Source of the DNA: Plasmopara viticola
Taxonomy: Eukaryota > Oomycota > Peronosporomycetes > Peronosporales > Peronosporaceae
Reading direction: 5' to 3'
Assembly: GCA_001695595.3 (NCBI GenBank)
Contig: MBPM02000005.1
Location: 1,817,172 to 1,881,171, forward strand
Length of the DNA stretch: 64,000 nt
This document shows, piece after piece, positions 53,320-64,000 of this stretch. Both the position numbers and the translations under genes were made by a program. How positions within the stretch are numbered: position 1 is the first letter of the stretch; the number at the start of each line of letters is the position of its first letter. A model generated the notes under the pieces. It was not told the origin of the DNA, ran no database searches, and worked only from the letters and a program-made list of their open reading frames with translations.

Positions 53320-56120
53320 TAAAAACCAATAAAATTATATCATAAATAACACTCGAGTGCAGAGTAAAGAATGCTAATTTCAGGCAATCATGCTGATAAA
53401 TCAGGGTCTCTTCCACATTTGCTTTTTTTGCTGACTAAGTTTCAAGGACGCACATTATCCATAGTATATGAAAGTGTACCACTGGAGCAATGTGGATTTA
53501 TGAGGATCAACCGAGATGAATGATTTGACGAGTTTTTACCTCAACACTGTCAATGTACAGCCACAAGATTTATAAAGCAAATTGTAGTGCAATGGGTCAC
53601 AAAGTAGCACTCATAATTTATAGTTGTGTGTAACCTAACAAAACAGCATGTTCTCTAAAGCACAATGCATAAAGGCGCCTACACAATAATGGAACCTCTT
53701 TTCATTACAGTATCGTCTGGAATAACTCAATATGAGAGTCGATCTATATACCGATAGAGTACCAGAATTTGGCTGATTTGAAACTAGAAGTTAGCTTTTG
53801 CCACCAAAGCTCGGCTTCTTGAAGCGGCCTGTTTCATCGTCCTTAAGTAACAGAGAAAATAGTATCACCGATCTCTTGTTGATTTTCTTACGAGAAGTCG
53901 CTTGGACTCAAAACACTGACCAAACAGGCAACAACAAGGGCTGCAGGCTAACGCTGTCATTTGTCAATGGATAAACTAGCACTAGAGAAGGTTGTTTGGC
54001 ATCCACAAGTGTCTTTGCACCGAAGTCGGCGTCTCTGCCTAAGGCTGCACTTCAGAAATTCATTAAGGTAGCCTGCCAAAAAGCTGTTCCGGTAAATAAG
54101 GCTGAAAGGTTATTCCACTCCGCACCAGCAAAGAACGCACGCCTTTAGTAAACGCCTCTTGTAGGGGCGATGAGTATTGGGCGCAGCATGCACTCTTGTA
54201 CACACCGGCCACCTCATCGTCCAAGTGTACACAAGAAAAGGCAGTAGTCTTAGCATCAGACCCTCCGTTTTCTTAAGACTCAATCAAAAGAACAGGAACA
54301 ATGTGCCAGGGGTCGGTATCGATCATAAATGCCCTTGAAGACAATCCTTACAAGATTGTGAGCCATGAGAGTCGCAATCGACATTTTTTTCATATTTGTC
54401 AGGTGCTGGAAGTTTTCTGACCTAGTGTGCTTGAAACATTCTCAGTCGAATTCTAACGCAAGTAACCGTCGTTGAAAAGTCCACTCAATACCTCTCTAGC
54501 AGCGAGTCTGACCAAAAAGAAGAGAAACTTCTGGATGGGTATTTCTCGGCCAGTCATGGGATGCTTATTTGCTTTGCACTCCGAGAGGGCTCTCGGAAGA
54601 CCCATAGGAGCCAACACCCCAGCGCTATCTAACGACAGCTACGCGCGTGCAGTGAGCACAAAGTTAGGTCACGCCCCAGAATCAAATTCGGCGTTGGAGG
54701 GTGACAGCAGTCAAGGAGGTCTCGCACCCGAAAAGAAGATACCTTCAAAATCTTCCTAGCATTTTCGCAACCACAAATTAATGCGAATACCTTTCTTGAA
54801 TAAGATGAGCTTTGAGGATTATACACTCCGAGCTTTAACCGTCAAAGACAAAGTCCTTTACATTCGTGAGCTCAGAATACAATTTGCTCACTTGTGCATC
54901 GAAAACAACTCATCACATACCCGACACACTGCTTAAAGCTCTAAATTGCAACTCCTGGGCAGCTATTATGCATTTCACCCAAAGACAAATAATCATATGA
55001 AGACTTATCGCGTACTATGTGCACTACAGCTAGACCGACGAGTTATGTCTCACCAAATTTGCACTCAAAAATACGAATCACGCGTATCCGGGATCGATCA
55101 ACAGGGCTGAGGCATTCAAAACTTTCACTAATTCATAGAAGCACAAAGGCTACTGAAATACTAGATAAACACTTTCTTCTTCTTGGAAGACCATCGTTAA
55201 GGCAAGTAATGCGCCTGAATTTACGCAAACGTCCAAAAAAAAAGATTGTATGGGCATGAAAATGAAAGCGTTTTTTCTTACAGAAAGTTATAATATTTAT
55301 GAGCTCTTTTTATCGAAAAACGGTATAGCGGCAAACACCATCGACTTTCCCTGAAGGGTTCCAACGCACCCAGCGCTTTATGATGGGTAAATTGTTTTCA
55401 TTAACTTTTTACCTATCTAAACTAAAAAATAATAATGGCAAGGTATAGAATACGTTCTCCTATACCAAGACACGAAAGATTTGAGTAACGTGTCGGTGGT
55501 AAGTAGCAAGTAGCCTTGGTGGCAGGTAAATGCCACCGACCGAGACTTTACATACGCTGGCGAGGTACATTGTGTTGACTTGATCGGATTCCACAGAGAT
55601 GTGGCTTGAAGATCGAGAAGGTCCAATATATTCTTTCCAGTAAAGTACTCCTCGCGGAGGAAAAGTGAACAGCCCATCCAGCTCGAAGCTTTAATTCAAG
55701 AGATGATTTCTGTAAGGAAGTCATTACTGAGCACTAATGGTGCTCTATGAGTGGATAAGGTACCTGTCGAGATCTTGATGTCAATGTGCGCACAATTAAG
55801 TGCATTGATGTTGGATGATTGGTTTGAACCGTGATTCACGAACTGCTTGAGAACCGTATTGTGGCGGTAGTCTTCTCATAGTTTCCCTAAAAAAAAACCG
55901 AAAAATGTCCCAAACTTGTCCGAACTATAATAACACATAATATTCCGGTCTGTGCCAATGTGCCCAGTCGGTCTATGGAATCAGCGAGGACAACGCTGGT
56001 TCTACACCCCCAAAAAAAAGCACTCACTTAAGAGGGCAATAAGTCGCATTGACTTCGCAACTCAAAACTGTAACCAGATTGTAGTCATAACATCGTCATA
56101 GACAATTTTACAGAGCCATA
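53320..56120. other. Intergenic, no supported gene
   Basis: Only isolated frames such as 54472-54759 (+), 55017-55259 (+) and 55417-55677 (-), without recognisable motifs. The first few hundred bases are the likely 5' region of eIF2B-alpha. Confidence 0.4.
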
Positions 56121-56123
56121 AAC

Positions 56124-56160
56124 GTAGTCATAGTCATAGTCATAGTCGAAGTCGTAGTCC

Positions 56161-56193
<33 letters not shown>
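56124..56193. repeat. TAG microsatellite with degenerate hexamer lead-in
   Basis: TAG repeated 11 times at 56161-56193, preceded by GTCATA/GTCGTA units from about 56124. It sits just beyond the coding end of the minus-strand LINE and may be that element's simple-repeat 3' tail. Confidence 0.85.
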
Positions 56194-56199
<6 letters not shown>

Positions 56200-56378
56200 C
56201 CATAGCCGTGAATAATGTCGTAATAAATCGTCTACATCGATTGATTCATAACATTTGTTCGTTTTCCATGTTTTCTTTCACGTTCAGCCGAAGAGCACTT
56301 GATATAGAAGCAACTATAGCCGCTAAGTTGCTCTTGGATTGTCGTGAGACAATGTCTGCGAGCTTGCGAAAGTGCAAT

Positions 56379-59300
56379 TTAATGTAGGCTCGAGCATGGT
56401 TGCTGACAAAGGCCGCCAAAGTAGAAATCTCTGCAATTTATAGTCTGTTGTTGCGGTGCAGCCAAATTGCACGAAACAAGAAACATCGAACAATGTTGAG
56501 TGCCACTTGGGTAGCTTAATCTCCGTAAAGCTTGGTCGCAGTAGAAGTAAGATGACAAAACCACTACCAAAGTCCAATCGAGATTTCCTTCAAAGAGGTC
56601 ATCGAAAGGTCTAAGGTAATAATTCCATTGATAGCGAGCCACAGGACACTCCCAAAATAATTGTTTAGCGTCTTCAATGTCCGTGCACCCGTGTATACAG
56701 GTAAGCGGCCTGTCGACTTGTACTCTCCATTTGAACTTGTATCTAGTCCCAAGTGCATTATGTTGTAGACGAAACTTGACATCAGAGCAGACAGGAAGAA
56801 CATGACGATTCCACGCATACTCCGCGGTCCATGTACGCGAAGGTAGCGTAAGAGGATGAAGTTGAAGCTGCCGTAGAGGTAAGTCCGGAGCGGTTATGTA
56901 CTTGCGAGTCGCTAAATTAGTTTAACAAAATCGCGATTGGTCATATCAATGACAAACACTCCATCTAAACTCCATGCATGACAAGCCGCTTCAATCTCAA
57001 CGGGTCTGAAAGGTCCGTAATATGGATCGTCGCTTGGAGTAATTAAACTTAGGCGGCGAATAGTGGCGTTGACTAGTCTAACCAATGAGCTTGGCCTAGC
57101 AAAGTCATCCTCATCCAGTAGCATTCGTAGCAAACCAGCCGTAGCGTAGGTTCCATTTAGATTCACAAAGTCTTGAAGACGGTTTAAGCCCGTATCCATG
57201 AGTTCGTCAACCCTTTCTGGACTAACACAACGTAGAGGTGCCTTCAACTTTCCAAAAGTAAAGTGATTGTTATCCCAAAAGGCATAGTTTGCGTAAACAA
57301 CTTCCAATTGGTTGTTCCCCGCAAGTGATGCAAGTCGGTCCACAATTTAATAATACATCGCCAGTAATCTGGGAGATGACTCCACAGGCCTCCTTTCATG
57401 TTAGTATAGTATGTTGAAAACTTCGACCAATGGTTGTAGAGTCTCAGTGAAGATAGCCAATGCTGGCTCCATCCAGCGGGGTTCTGCAGACGTCGCCACC
57501 GTAGCGGCAATACCATCGCGAAGACACTTTAGGTGCATAGCGTCAATGAAGGCTTTAGGCGAAGTAAGCCCAAGACCACCATTACAAATCCTTGTGTATA
57601 TCCACTCTTTGTCAAATTTGCCGGGGTTGGCAGTCGACGTACTAGTGTCATTGGCGTTGACAAAATCTCGTATGATAAGGTCAACTCGCTTGAGCGTAGC
57701 CAGGGGTGTAGGGGTGACACTTGCCGTGTACCAAAGCACTGGTAGGACTATACTTTGTAGTATTACCACCTTGCCACGCAACGTCTTTGCCCTGTATTTC
57801 CAAAGGGCGCACCGAGCTTGTATCTTCTTTAGCACATCGTTTAATCGCTGTTCCGCTGTAACAGTAGCTCCTTGTAAAATACCAAGCAGTCGTTTCCCAT
57901 GGCGTTAACACATGGACATTTGAGCGTCGTCGAAATTCAGTAAGTATTAGGCTAGACACATGATGAGAGAACGGCATAATGCTCGTTTTCTTCATATTGA
58001 GCCGCAAGCCAGCTGCACAAGCATATTCCTGAACCGATCCAAGAAACTCTTCAGCATAATCCAAGTTAGATAGGAGCCCGGTGCATTCGTCAGCAAACGC
58101 TAGTAATAAATGCGGTAGCCTTTCTTATTAACAGGTATCCCTTTTGTAGACAATCGAGCCCGTAAAAATTCATCATTGGCTCGATAAAAATCACAAAAAG
58201 ACCTGGTGAAAGGGGGTCTCCTTGCCTGTTGCCTGCCCCCAAAAAGAAGGGATCACCGGGACAGCCATTCAGCAGAAGACTAACTGATGTTTTATTGTAG
58301 AACGTCTTCACCCACGCCCGGAAAGTCGCACCAAATCCGAAGTGATGAAGAACCATGTGCAAAGCCGGCCACAGAACACTGTCAAAGGCCTTTGTAAAGT
58401 CCAGAAGTACCGCACACGCATCAGGGTACTGTGTTTGCAGATTTCCTGCAAAACTTGAAAACAAAGTAACGAGTGACGAATTGACCGCCCTGATACAAAG
58501 CCACTTTGGTCGTCATGAATGATCGTTGGTAATACCTCTCTCAGACTCCACTGTATGACCTTTGGTCCCAGTTTGGCGTCGTGATTGAGAAGGGTTAGTG
58601 GTCGATAATTACCGGGTTTAGTGCGATGACCGGACTTGTATAGCAGCTAAAGGTGATATCTTTATTGAAACTTAGTCATTTTTCCTTTTTGTAACTGATT
58701 GTCGTACACCACTTCATAGATTCGCGCTCATAAAGTCGCATTCAACTTGTAGTATTCAATCGGTAATCCATCCGGACCGGGAGCTTTGCCATTTTTAGAT
58801 GCCATCATAGCCCAGTACAAGTCGTTTGCCGTGATAGGAGCATCAAGCATTGCTTGTTGCTGGCTTGACAGTCGTGACGTTGTATCTTGTAACATTGAAG
58901 CGAATTGTAGCGGTTGATAAGTCGAAGACCGTTTTTCGATCAAGTCAGCAGACGTGAATTGAAACAGTTTGCTCCAATATTCTCGGTGACCGGACGCTAT
59001 TTCTGCCTGATCCTCAGTAGCTGTTCCATCGTCATTTGTCAGCTTTGTTATTGGAGGCCGAAGAAAATTCGGCTGCGGTGCACGAAAGAAGTAGCTGGTT
59101 GCACGTTCGCTTGAATGTAAGTCCGCGGCAAATTTCTTGTACTCAATTCTGGCCTCAATGTCTCCCGATGGGACCGGGTATCCAGTTTCGCTTGTTTTAA
59201 CTCATTTTTGTTGTTTTCTGTAGGTGAAATGTTCATCAAGTCAGCCGCCGCGTTTACTGCATCAATTTTGCGGACATGATACGCTCATCTGCCTTCCGGA

Positions 59301-60327
59301 GCTCCTTCCATTGAAGCCGAAGAAAGATACAATCTGCTCGTTTGGGCTCATCGAAAAGGCGGCCAGGATTAGCACCTGCAAAATTTTTGATGCGGTTTGC
59401 TAATGCTACGACTGAAGTTAACAAATACTCTTGAACTTTTGCGTCCCGAAGCAACCAAGTTGGACACCGCCACGGTGGGCGGCCCCGTCGCTGTATGCAT
59501 TTGGACGATAGACAAAGCTCAACCGGTATACGATCTTCGTTATGCCACTTGCGATCCCTCACATGAGTGACTGACACTAAATTGTCCTCGAGCAGGTCGG
59601 CCGTAACAAAACAATAATCCAGTCGATTTCGACGTGAAGGACTCGTGTAGTCCTTGGTTTTTGGGTTCATGAAGCGCCAGGCATCGACTAATACAAGCGC
59701 CCCAAGCCAATCCTCAAGCTCACTTCGACCTCGTCTCAAGTGAGGTCGATCAAGTGCCGTCTGGTCAAGGACGTTATTCAATGCCAAGTTGAAATACCCG
59801 ACGAAAATGTGTTTAATGCATTCACCCATTCCCAATTCACTGTCATTTGCCGCGAAGTGGTTGAGTAGTGCTCGAAAAAAGTCTCCGCGATACATGGGTT
59901 CATCGGATGCGTACATTACATGTACATACACCAATTCACCGCCAAGCGAAGTTTGTAGCAGTAAGTAACGGTTTCGTAACTCTTCTTTGTAGATACTGGC
60001 CGTAATATCGATAACCTCACAAAAAGGAGAGGACGAAGACATAACGAGGCCGACCCCATGTCTTCCATTGAAAACCAGAGATGTAGAATCCGACCAAAAA
60101 CAGCGTGCTCCGGAGTCCGCTACGTGTATGAAGTGCTCGTTGGATTGAAGTGAATCTTCTTTGTTGAACTTCGTCATATGAAACGCAACCAACTGATGCG
60201 TCGAGAGAAGTCGCTCATACATGTTTAGTGAAGGTTTATTCAACCCGTTAATGTTGAGCGAAATTCCATGAAAGGCCCATACCTCCTTAGAGTTGAGGGC
60301 GCACCAAAAATGAAAGCGCGGTCTCAA
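56379..60327 (-). pseudogene. LINE ORF2 (endonuclease and reverse transcriptase), broken
   Basis: Endonuclease 60327-59254 starts with SLNINGL. Where active enzymes have an ET-type glutamate this reads HMTKF; the GDFN-type motif is GYFN and the SDH-type end is EDRIPV, while SRRNRLDY is retained. Key catalytic residues therefore look lost. RT follows in shifted frames: NGKAPGPDGLPIEYY (about 58800-58755), YKSGHRTKPGNYRPLTLLN (about 58635-58580), LLDFTKAFDS (about 58405), GNRQGDPLSPGLF (about 58230). The catalytic box near 58090 reads FADE rather than FADD. The C-terminal part (57343-56912, then to 56379) ends with CIHGCTDIEDAKQLFWECPVARYQW, the CxxxC-H-type terminal motif of LINEs. Several frameshifts separate the pieces. 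Not autonomous. Confidence 0.88.
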
Positions 60328-60428
60328 AGGTAAAAGATAGCTCCAATTCGCATGGATATGTCAGCGCCGTAAAAACGTGAGATCATGATCACGAAAGTGC
60401 TCTACAACATCTGAGTGTGCTATGCACA

Positions 60429-62348
60429 TCAAGATGAGGTCGCTCCATAAAAGGAACGGTGCATGTCGAATCCGTTAGGAGGCAGTTGCGGAGGAAGCAA
60501 TGCCTGTATCTTCAGCGGATCGACATAAATTTTAGGCGAGAAGATCATCAAAAAGTAATCGCTCGAGGCACAGTGGCAGGCTGCGTATCGAGCATCTTCT
60601 TCCGGAAAAACTGCAGTTGGTATGGCGTCTGAGTTCGGTAACTGCACTAATTCGAGCACGAAACCGGGACAGAAAATCAAATGGTTCGCGACCCTGTAGC
60701 GGTTGCGCGCATACCGTACGGTAGATTGCGTGATCCGTTACAAGCTGTTGCTGACGTTGAAGGAGAATTTTGAACAATGGCGAAAGTACGCAGGCTGTGC
60801 TTGAATAGTGGCCAGCACATCTTCATGCGACGTAAAGGCCAGTACATCCTTGGCGATAAATTCGGCAATTATGCTGTCAAGCTCCGCAGCCGAAACTTGT
60901 TCCACCTTAAGTGGCAGCCGTCGTGCATGTCTTAACGAGCGAATAGTTGACGACGGAACCGACGGCGTATCACAAGGGAAAGCCATAAAACTCGTCTCCT
61001 TCGGCAGATTCCCCCACACTTAGGTCAATGTCTGGCGGCAGAGAAATGTTGTATCCATTCGCAAGCAGGACTTCATAGTAATTTGGATGAATCGGCGACC
61101 GATGTGTCATCGCCGATGGATCCGAAGTGTCCAGAGCAAGGTCTTATGGGACAGGCGTGCCTGGCTCTATGAGCTTTTCCCCGGCACGATTCAGCAACCC
61201 GTACTATGAATGTTGCATCACCTTCCATTCAGGTGCATCAGCAGGTACGGTACCAGGAATAAACAGCTGGGCTTTTGACCTTGCTGAGCGTGGTCCCGAA
61301 AGACCTTTTTGACGATGTGCCTTGTCTGGTGGCGAGGCGTCAACCACAGACTGTTTCGAACTATCCAGTTAAGTAGGGACAGGCGCGGAGCCAGCAGTGG
61401 ATACTGGTCCTGTTGAAGCAGCTATTTTCGCCGAAACTGGCGCATCCGTCTTGTCTCCGCTCTGCATACTGGCGTCTGAAAGCCGGATGGCTTGCGCGCA
61501 GCTGGACGCAGCGATGGAAGGCGCACACGCTTATGCTTGTGAAGGCGGTGTTGGACGAAGAATGGTTTGTCGTCCGAATCGAAAAAAATTTTCGCGAAGA
61601 GGCTCTCCGTTGGGCTCAAATAACCCGGGTGGGCAAGACATAGCGTTAAAGTACACCGTGCGTGCTCGCGACTTGACCATGCCGTGATCGTGCGTAGCCG
61701 TGATCAGAACGGACCTGGCGTTACGTCCACAAACCAGTCGTAAATGTCCAGGTCCGGCACGCGAAACGGAAGACGCTGGAGGTCAACAAAGCATAGCTTA
61801 TCGAAAAGCGAATACTTACGAATAGTAATTAAGGTGTTACACACCTTGAGGGTTATCCCGCCCAGGCAACGAAGAGCTTCATTCAATGAGCAGACAAACC
61901 CGATCCCTTGATGAGAAATGCACACGAAGTCGCGGACGCAGCCCAGATGAAGGTACTTGCGCCAAGGTTCCGGCTGATAATCCACCTTCAAGGATACACA
62001 AAGCTCGTCTATGTTTCGTTCAGCAGTTAAGCGACCAGCTGGAATACACATGCGCGTGCAATGCTTCGCATCGACAGGCGATGGAAGTGGCGCTAAAGCT
62101 TTTTGACAGCGCTCTTCCTCCGAAGTGTCGGGGTCGTTGAAACGAGCGATGCTTTCTTCAAAAGCGTTGTCATTCGGCACCGAGCGGTTAGGCGCAGGTG
62201 GACGATTAAGCGCTGGTGGTCGGCTTTGCGGCCGGGAATTGCGGTACTTTCCTGGCGGCGGACGCGCCGATGGTTTCGCCGAAGCAGAGCTAGGATCGGA
62301 AGCCATTCTACCAATTAGCCTCTTAGTAAGCGCAGCTAGGCAGATCAA
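60429..62348 (-). pseudogene. LINE ORF1 (gag-like), broken
   Basis: Likely start at ATG 62306 (MASDPSSAS). A Pro/Arg-rich N-terminus (KPSARPPPGKYRN-RPQSRPP) is followed by an acidic segment and a globular part ending DLDIYDWFVDVTPGPF at 61704. A Ser/Pro/Ala-rich linker lies in another frame (about 61450-61020, with in-frame stops). The C-terminal part, 61019-60429, carries an in-frame TAA at 60738-60740 and reads VEQVSAAELDSIIAEFIAKDVL and then FCPGFVLELVQLPNSD. It ends 102 bases before ORF2. An ORF1 role in RNA binding is inferred only from position and composition. Confidence 0.6.
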
Positions 62349-62749
62349 CTGTGGTGAGAGTAAGAACTACCCACAACTTCTCTCAATGGGCCAAAAGGCA
62401 AACGCGTGATCAGCGCGATCAGTGAGGAGACAACACCAAAGTATTAAGTTGCCTTGTCTGAGTAGAGGCAACTAGTCCGACTAACACCCTCGTCAACTCC
62501 AAATTGGCCGTACAACTGTACAGCCGGAGAAAGCGACGGTAAAAGGAAACCGACGAAGTAAAAGTCTTCCGCGTGGAGAGACAGAAGCAACGGTAGAAGA
62601 CAAAAAAAACTGTCGCGGCGGTCGGACTTGGGGCGGTAGCACTCACGTGGAGGTGCGTACGGCGGCGACGAAGGCGTAGCTGCGGTCTACAGTACTCGGA
62701 GAGAACTGACGACGGCGGCGGGAACTGTCTTTGAACAGAAACGGGGCAG

Positions 62750-63918
62750 ATCGGGCACTTGTGCTCGAAGCCGGCAAATTAGGAAGTAGCGCTTTATGAT
62801 TGGCGTAATGAGAAGCATTTCGGTGAAAACGTCAAGTCTCATGTGAGTCTTGAATTTATTCTTGAACTGCCTTGAATTCTTATCATTCGTTTTGACCTTA
62901 TTGAAGGCAAGTACGAGCTGTTTTACGGCTGATACCAATTGTTGAGGAAAAACCGCGATTCGTGTTTTCACTCATTTGAAACGTCTGATGACTTGGTACA
63001 ACGAGTGAAGGACGAGAATCCTCACAAGGTCGATGAGCTCAAAAAAAAATACGGTCTCTCTGGCAACGAATATTCTATGATTAAATCAAGCACGTCACGT
63101 TCAATTTGTATCGCGATGAAAATGAGCCTAGTCGTGCTTTCTTGGCGTACTCATTTCTGGCAGTCGAGGCGATCATGAACGCGCATTATCAAGTTGGTTC
63201 GATAGATGAAATCCACTCATTGTTGCAGACTGCAGCTCCGAATTTGCAGTCGTGGCGAGGCAAAGAAACCAAGAAATTTCTGCTGCAAGAACTTGCCACC
63301 AGCAAGTTTTGTTATGAACACTCGAAGGAAGCGGTGCCGGAACCATCACGCGACATGGTTCATTGAATGCAACGTCCGAGGTCTTTCAAGCAAGCGTCAT
63401 CCGAAATCCAGGATAATTGGTGTTGTACATCCCGCTATCGAAGATTTTCCAGCAATTGATGGTGTGCGTGTTGTCCCACAAGATGGTCGTATCATCTACG
63501 CTCAATCGGCAGTGACCACAGCTCAACCCATTAAATACAACAGTTGAAAAGTGTCTATCAGGATTTGACGCAGCACCAGGAGTTTCAAGGCTATACGCAC
63601 ATCCTTCTTTTGATCGTCTCGAACGAATTCTACGACGAATTTACTGTTTAATCCTTCAAAATGCGGATGGGACAAAGTGTACAACGAAAATTGTATCGAC
63701 GTGACCCAGTATGTTGGAACGATTCGACCGGCAATAGATCAAATGCACACGATCTTGAAGTTAGCTTGAGGCTCAATAATCTCGACCGCTCGAGCTCGAA
63801 GCAGATTTTCCAGGAGGCGTTAAAAGAAAGCCGACCGCGGCTTTGCTTTTCAAAGAAAAAGGTAGTTGCTTATTTTTTCAAACAAAAAATGCAGCAATGC
63901 AATGCAAGTGACCAATGA
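62750..63918 (+). pseudogene. Unidentified broken coding region
   Basis: Coding-like plus-strand stretches shift frame repeatedly: VQRVKDENPHKVDELKKKYG (about 62998-63055), RDENEPSRAFLAYSFLAVEAI (about 63109-63170), then IHSLLQTAAPNLQSWRGKE and LATSKFCYEHSKEAVPEPS to 63350. VHPAIEDFPAIDGVRVVPQDG (63430-63490) is followed by LTQHQEFQGYTHILLLIVSNEFYDEF (about 63567-63644). The amino-acid composition is protein-like across frames, so this is probably a decayed gene or repeat-borne ORF. I do not recognise the family, and it may continue past the window. Confidence 0.4.
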
Positions 63919-64000
63919 CGCTGAGTTCCGCTTAAGGACACTCGATAAGGCTAAATTATCAATGTCAAATCTTTGAACTCGCTGCTTCATAGCGACCTCA

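Larger units (their letters stand above)
56196..62720 (-). mobile_element. Long two-ORF LINE, full-length-like but mutated
   Basis: Minus-strand non-LTR retrotransposon of about 6.5 kb: ORF1 about 62348-60429, ORF2 60327-56379, then a short 3' region and a TAG-type simple repeat. The order endonuclease, RT, C-terminal Cys-rich segment matches L1/Tx1-type elements; clade not resolved. The 5' boundary is approximate, and I could not identify a target duplication. Confidence 0.85.

Noticed and set aside
26287..63918. RXLR or Crinkler effector genes
   Set aside because: None of the frames I read combines a signal peptide with an RxLR or LFLAK-type motif. The broken region at 62.9-63.9 kb could not be tied to a Crinkler C-terminus.

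Overview
The window reads as a stretch of oomycete (Phytophthora / downy-mildew-like) nuclear genome. Grounds: spliced genes with very short GT-AG introns (53-106 bp), a WRKY19-like Cys/His-repeat protein of the kind abundant in oomycetes, and dense decayed Copia, Gypsy and LINE elements. Assignment below oomycete level is not possible by eye. I saw no bacterial features, no rRNA or tRNA gene and no CRISPR.

Layout. 1-3976: 3' part of a Ty1/copia element (Copia-1, +). 4.0-12.7 kb: mosaic of dispersed degenerate repeat blocks, a pseudogene and a truncated LINE bounded by a target-site duplication. 13.85-18.25 kb: a second, full-structure Copia of the same family (Copia-2, -) with two LTRs and a 5-bp duplication. 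18.25-20.4 kb: more of the repeat blocks. 20.42-24.74 kb: a related Copia family with 216-bp LTRs (Copia-3, +). 24.8-28.1 kb: more blocks and a head-to-head/tandem cluster of a small spliced gene family. 28.5-32.8 kb: a second copy of the 4.9-8.6 kb mosaic, carrying a tRNA-derived SINE. 35.2 kb: a 328-bp LINE-derived mini-element. 36.3-41.2 kb: the gene-like core, with a WRKY19-like fragment, an intact six-exon TMEM260/DUF2723 gene and a convergent hypothetical gene. 41.4-51 kb: more duplicated blocks and a decayed Gypsy element. 52.1-53.3 kb: an intact four-exon eIF2B-alpha gene (-). 56.2-62.7 kb: a long, mutated two-ORF LINE (-). 62.8-63.9 kb: an unidentified broken coding region.

How the parts relate. 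TMEM260 (membrane glycosyltransferase family) and eIF2B-alpha (translation control) are unrelated conserved genes embedded in repeat-rich DNA. Most of the remaining sequence is transposon insertion into older duplicated blocks. Because those blocks occur two to four times, several insertions (Copia-2, the SINE, the LINE fragment) have an uninterrupted empty-site paralog elsewhere in the window, so their ends can be placed to the base.

I do not see a convincing new multi-gene system. The observations most worth following are: Copia primer-binding sites that look complementary to the anticodon arm of tRNA-Asn(GUU) rather than to initiator tRNA; the tRNA-derived SINE; the tiny LINE derivative; the small Cys-rich gene cluster; and a 23-bp perfect hairpin between convergent genes. 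All identity and homology statements are by-eye comparisons.
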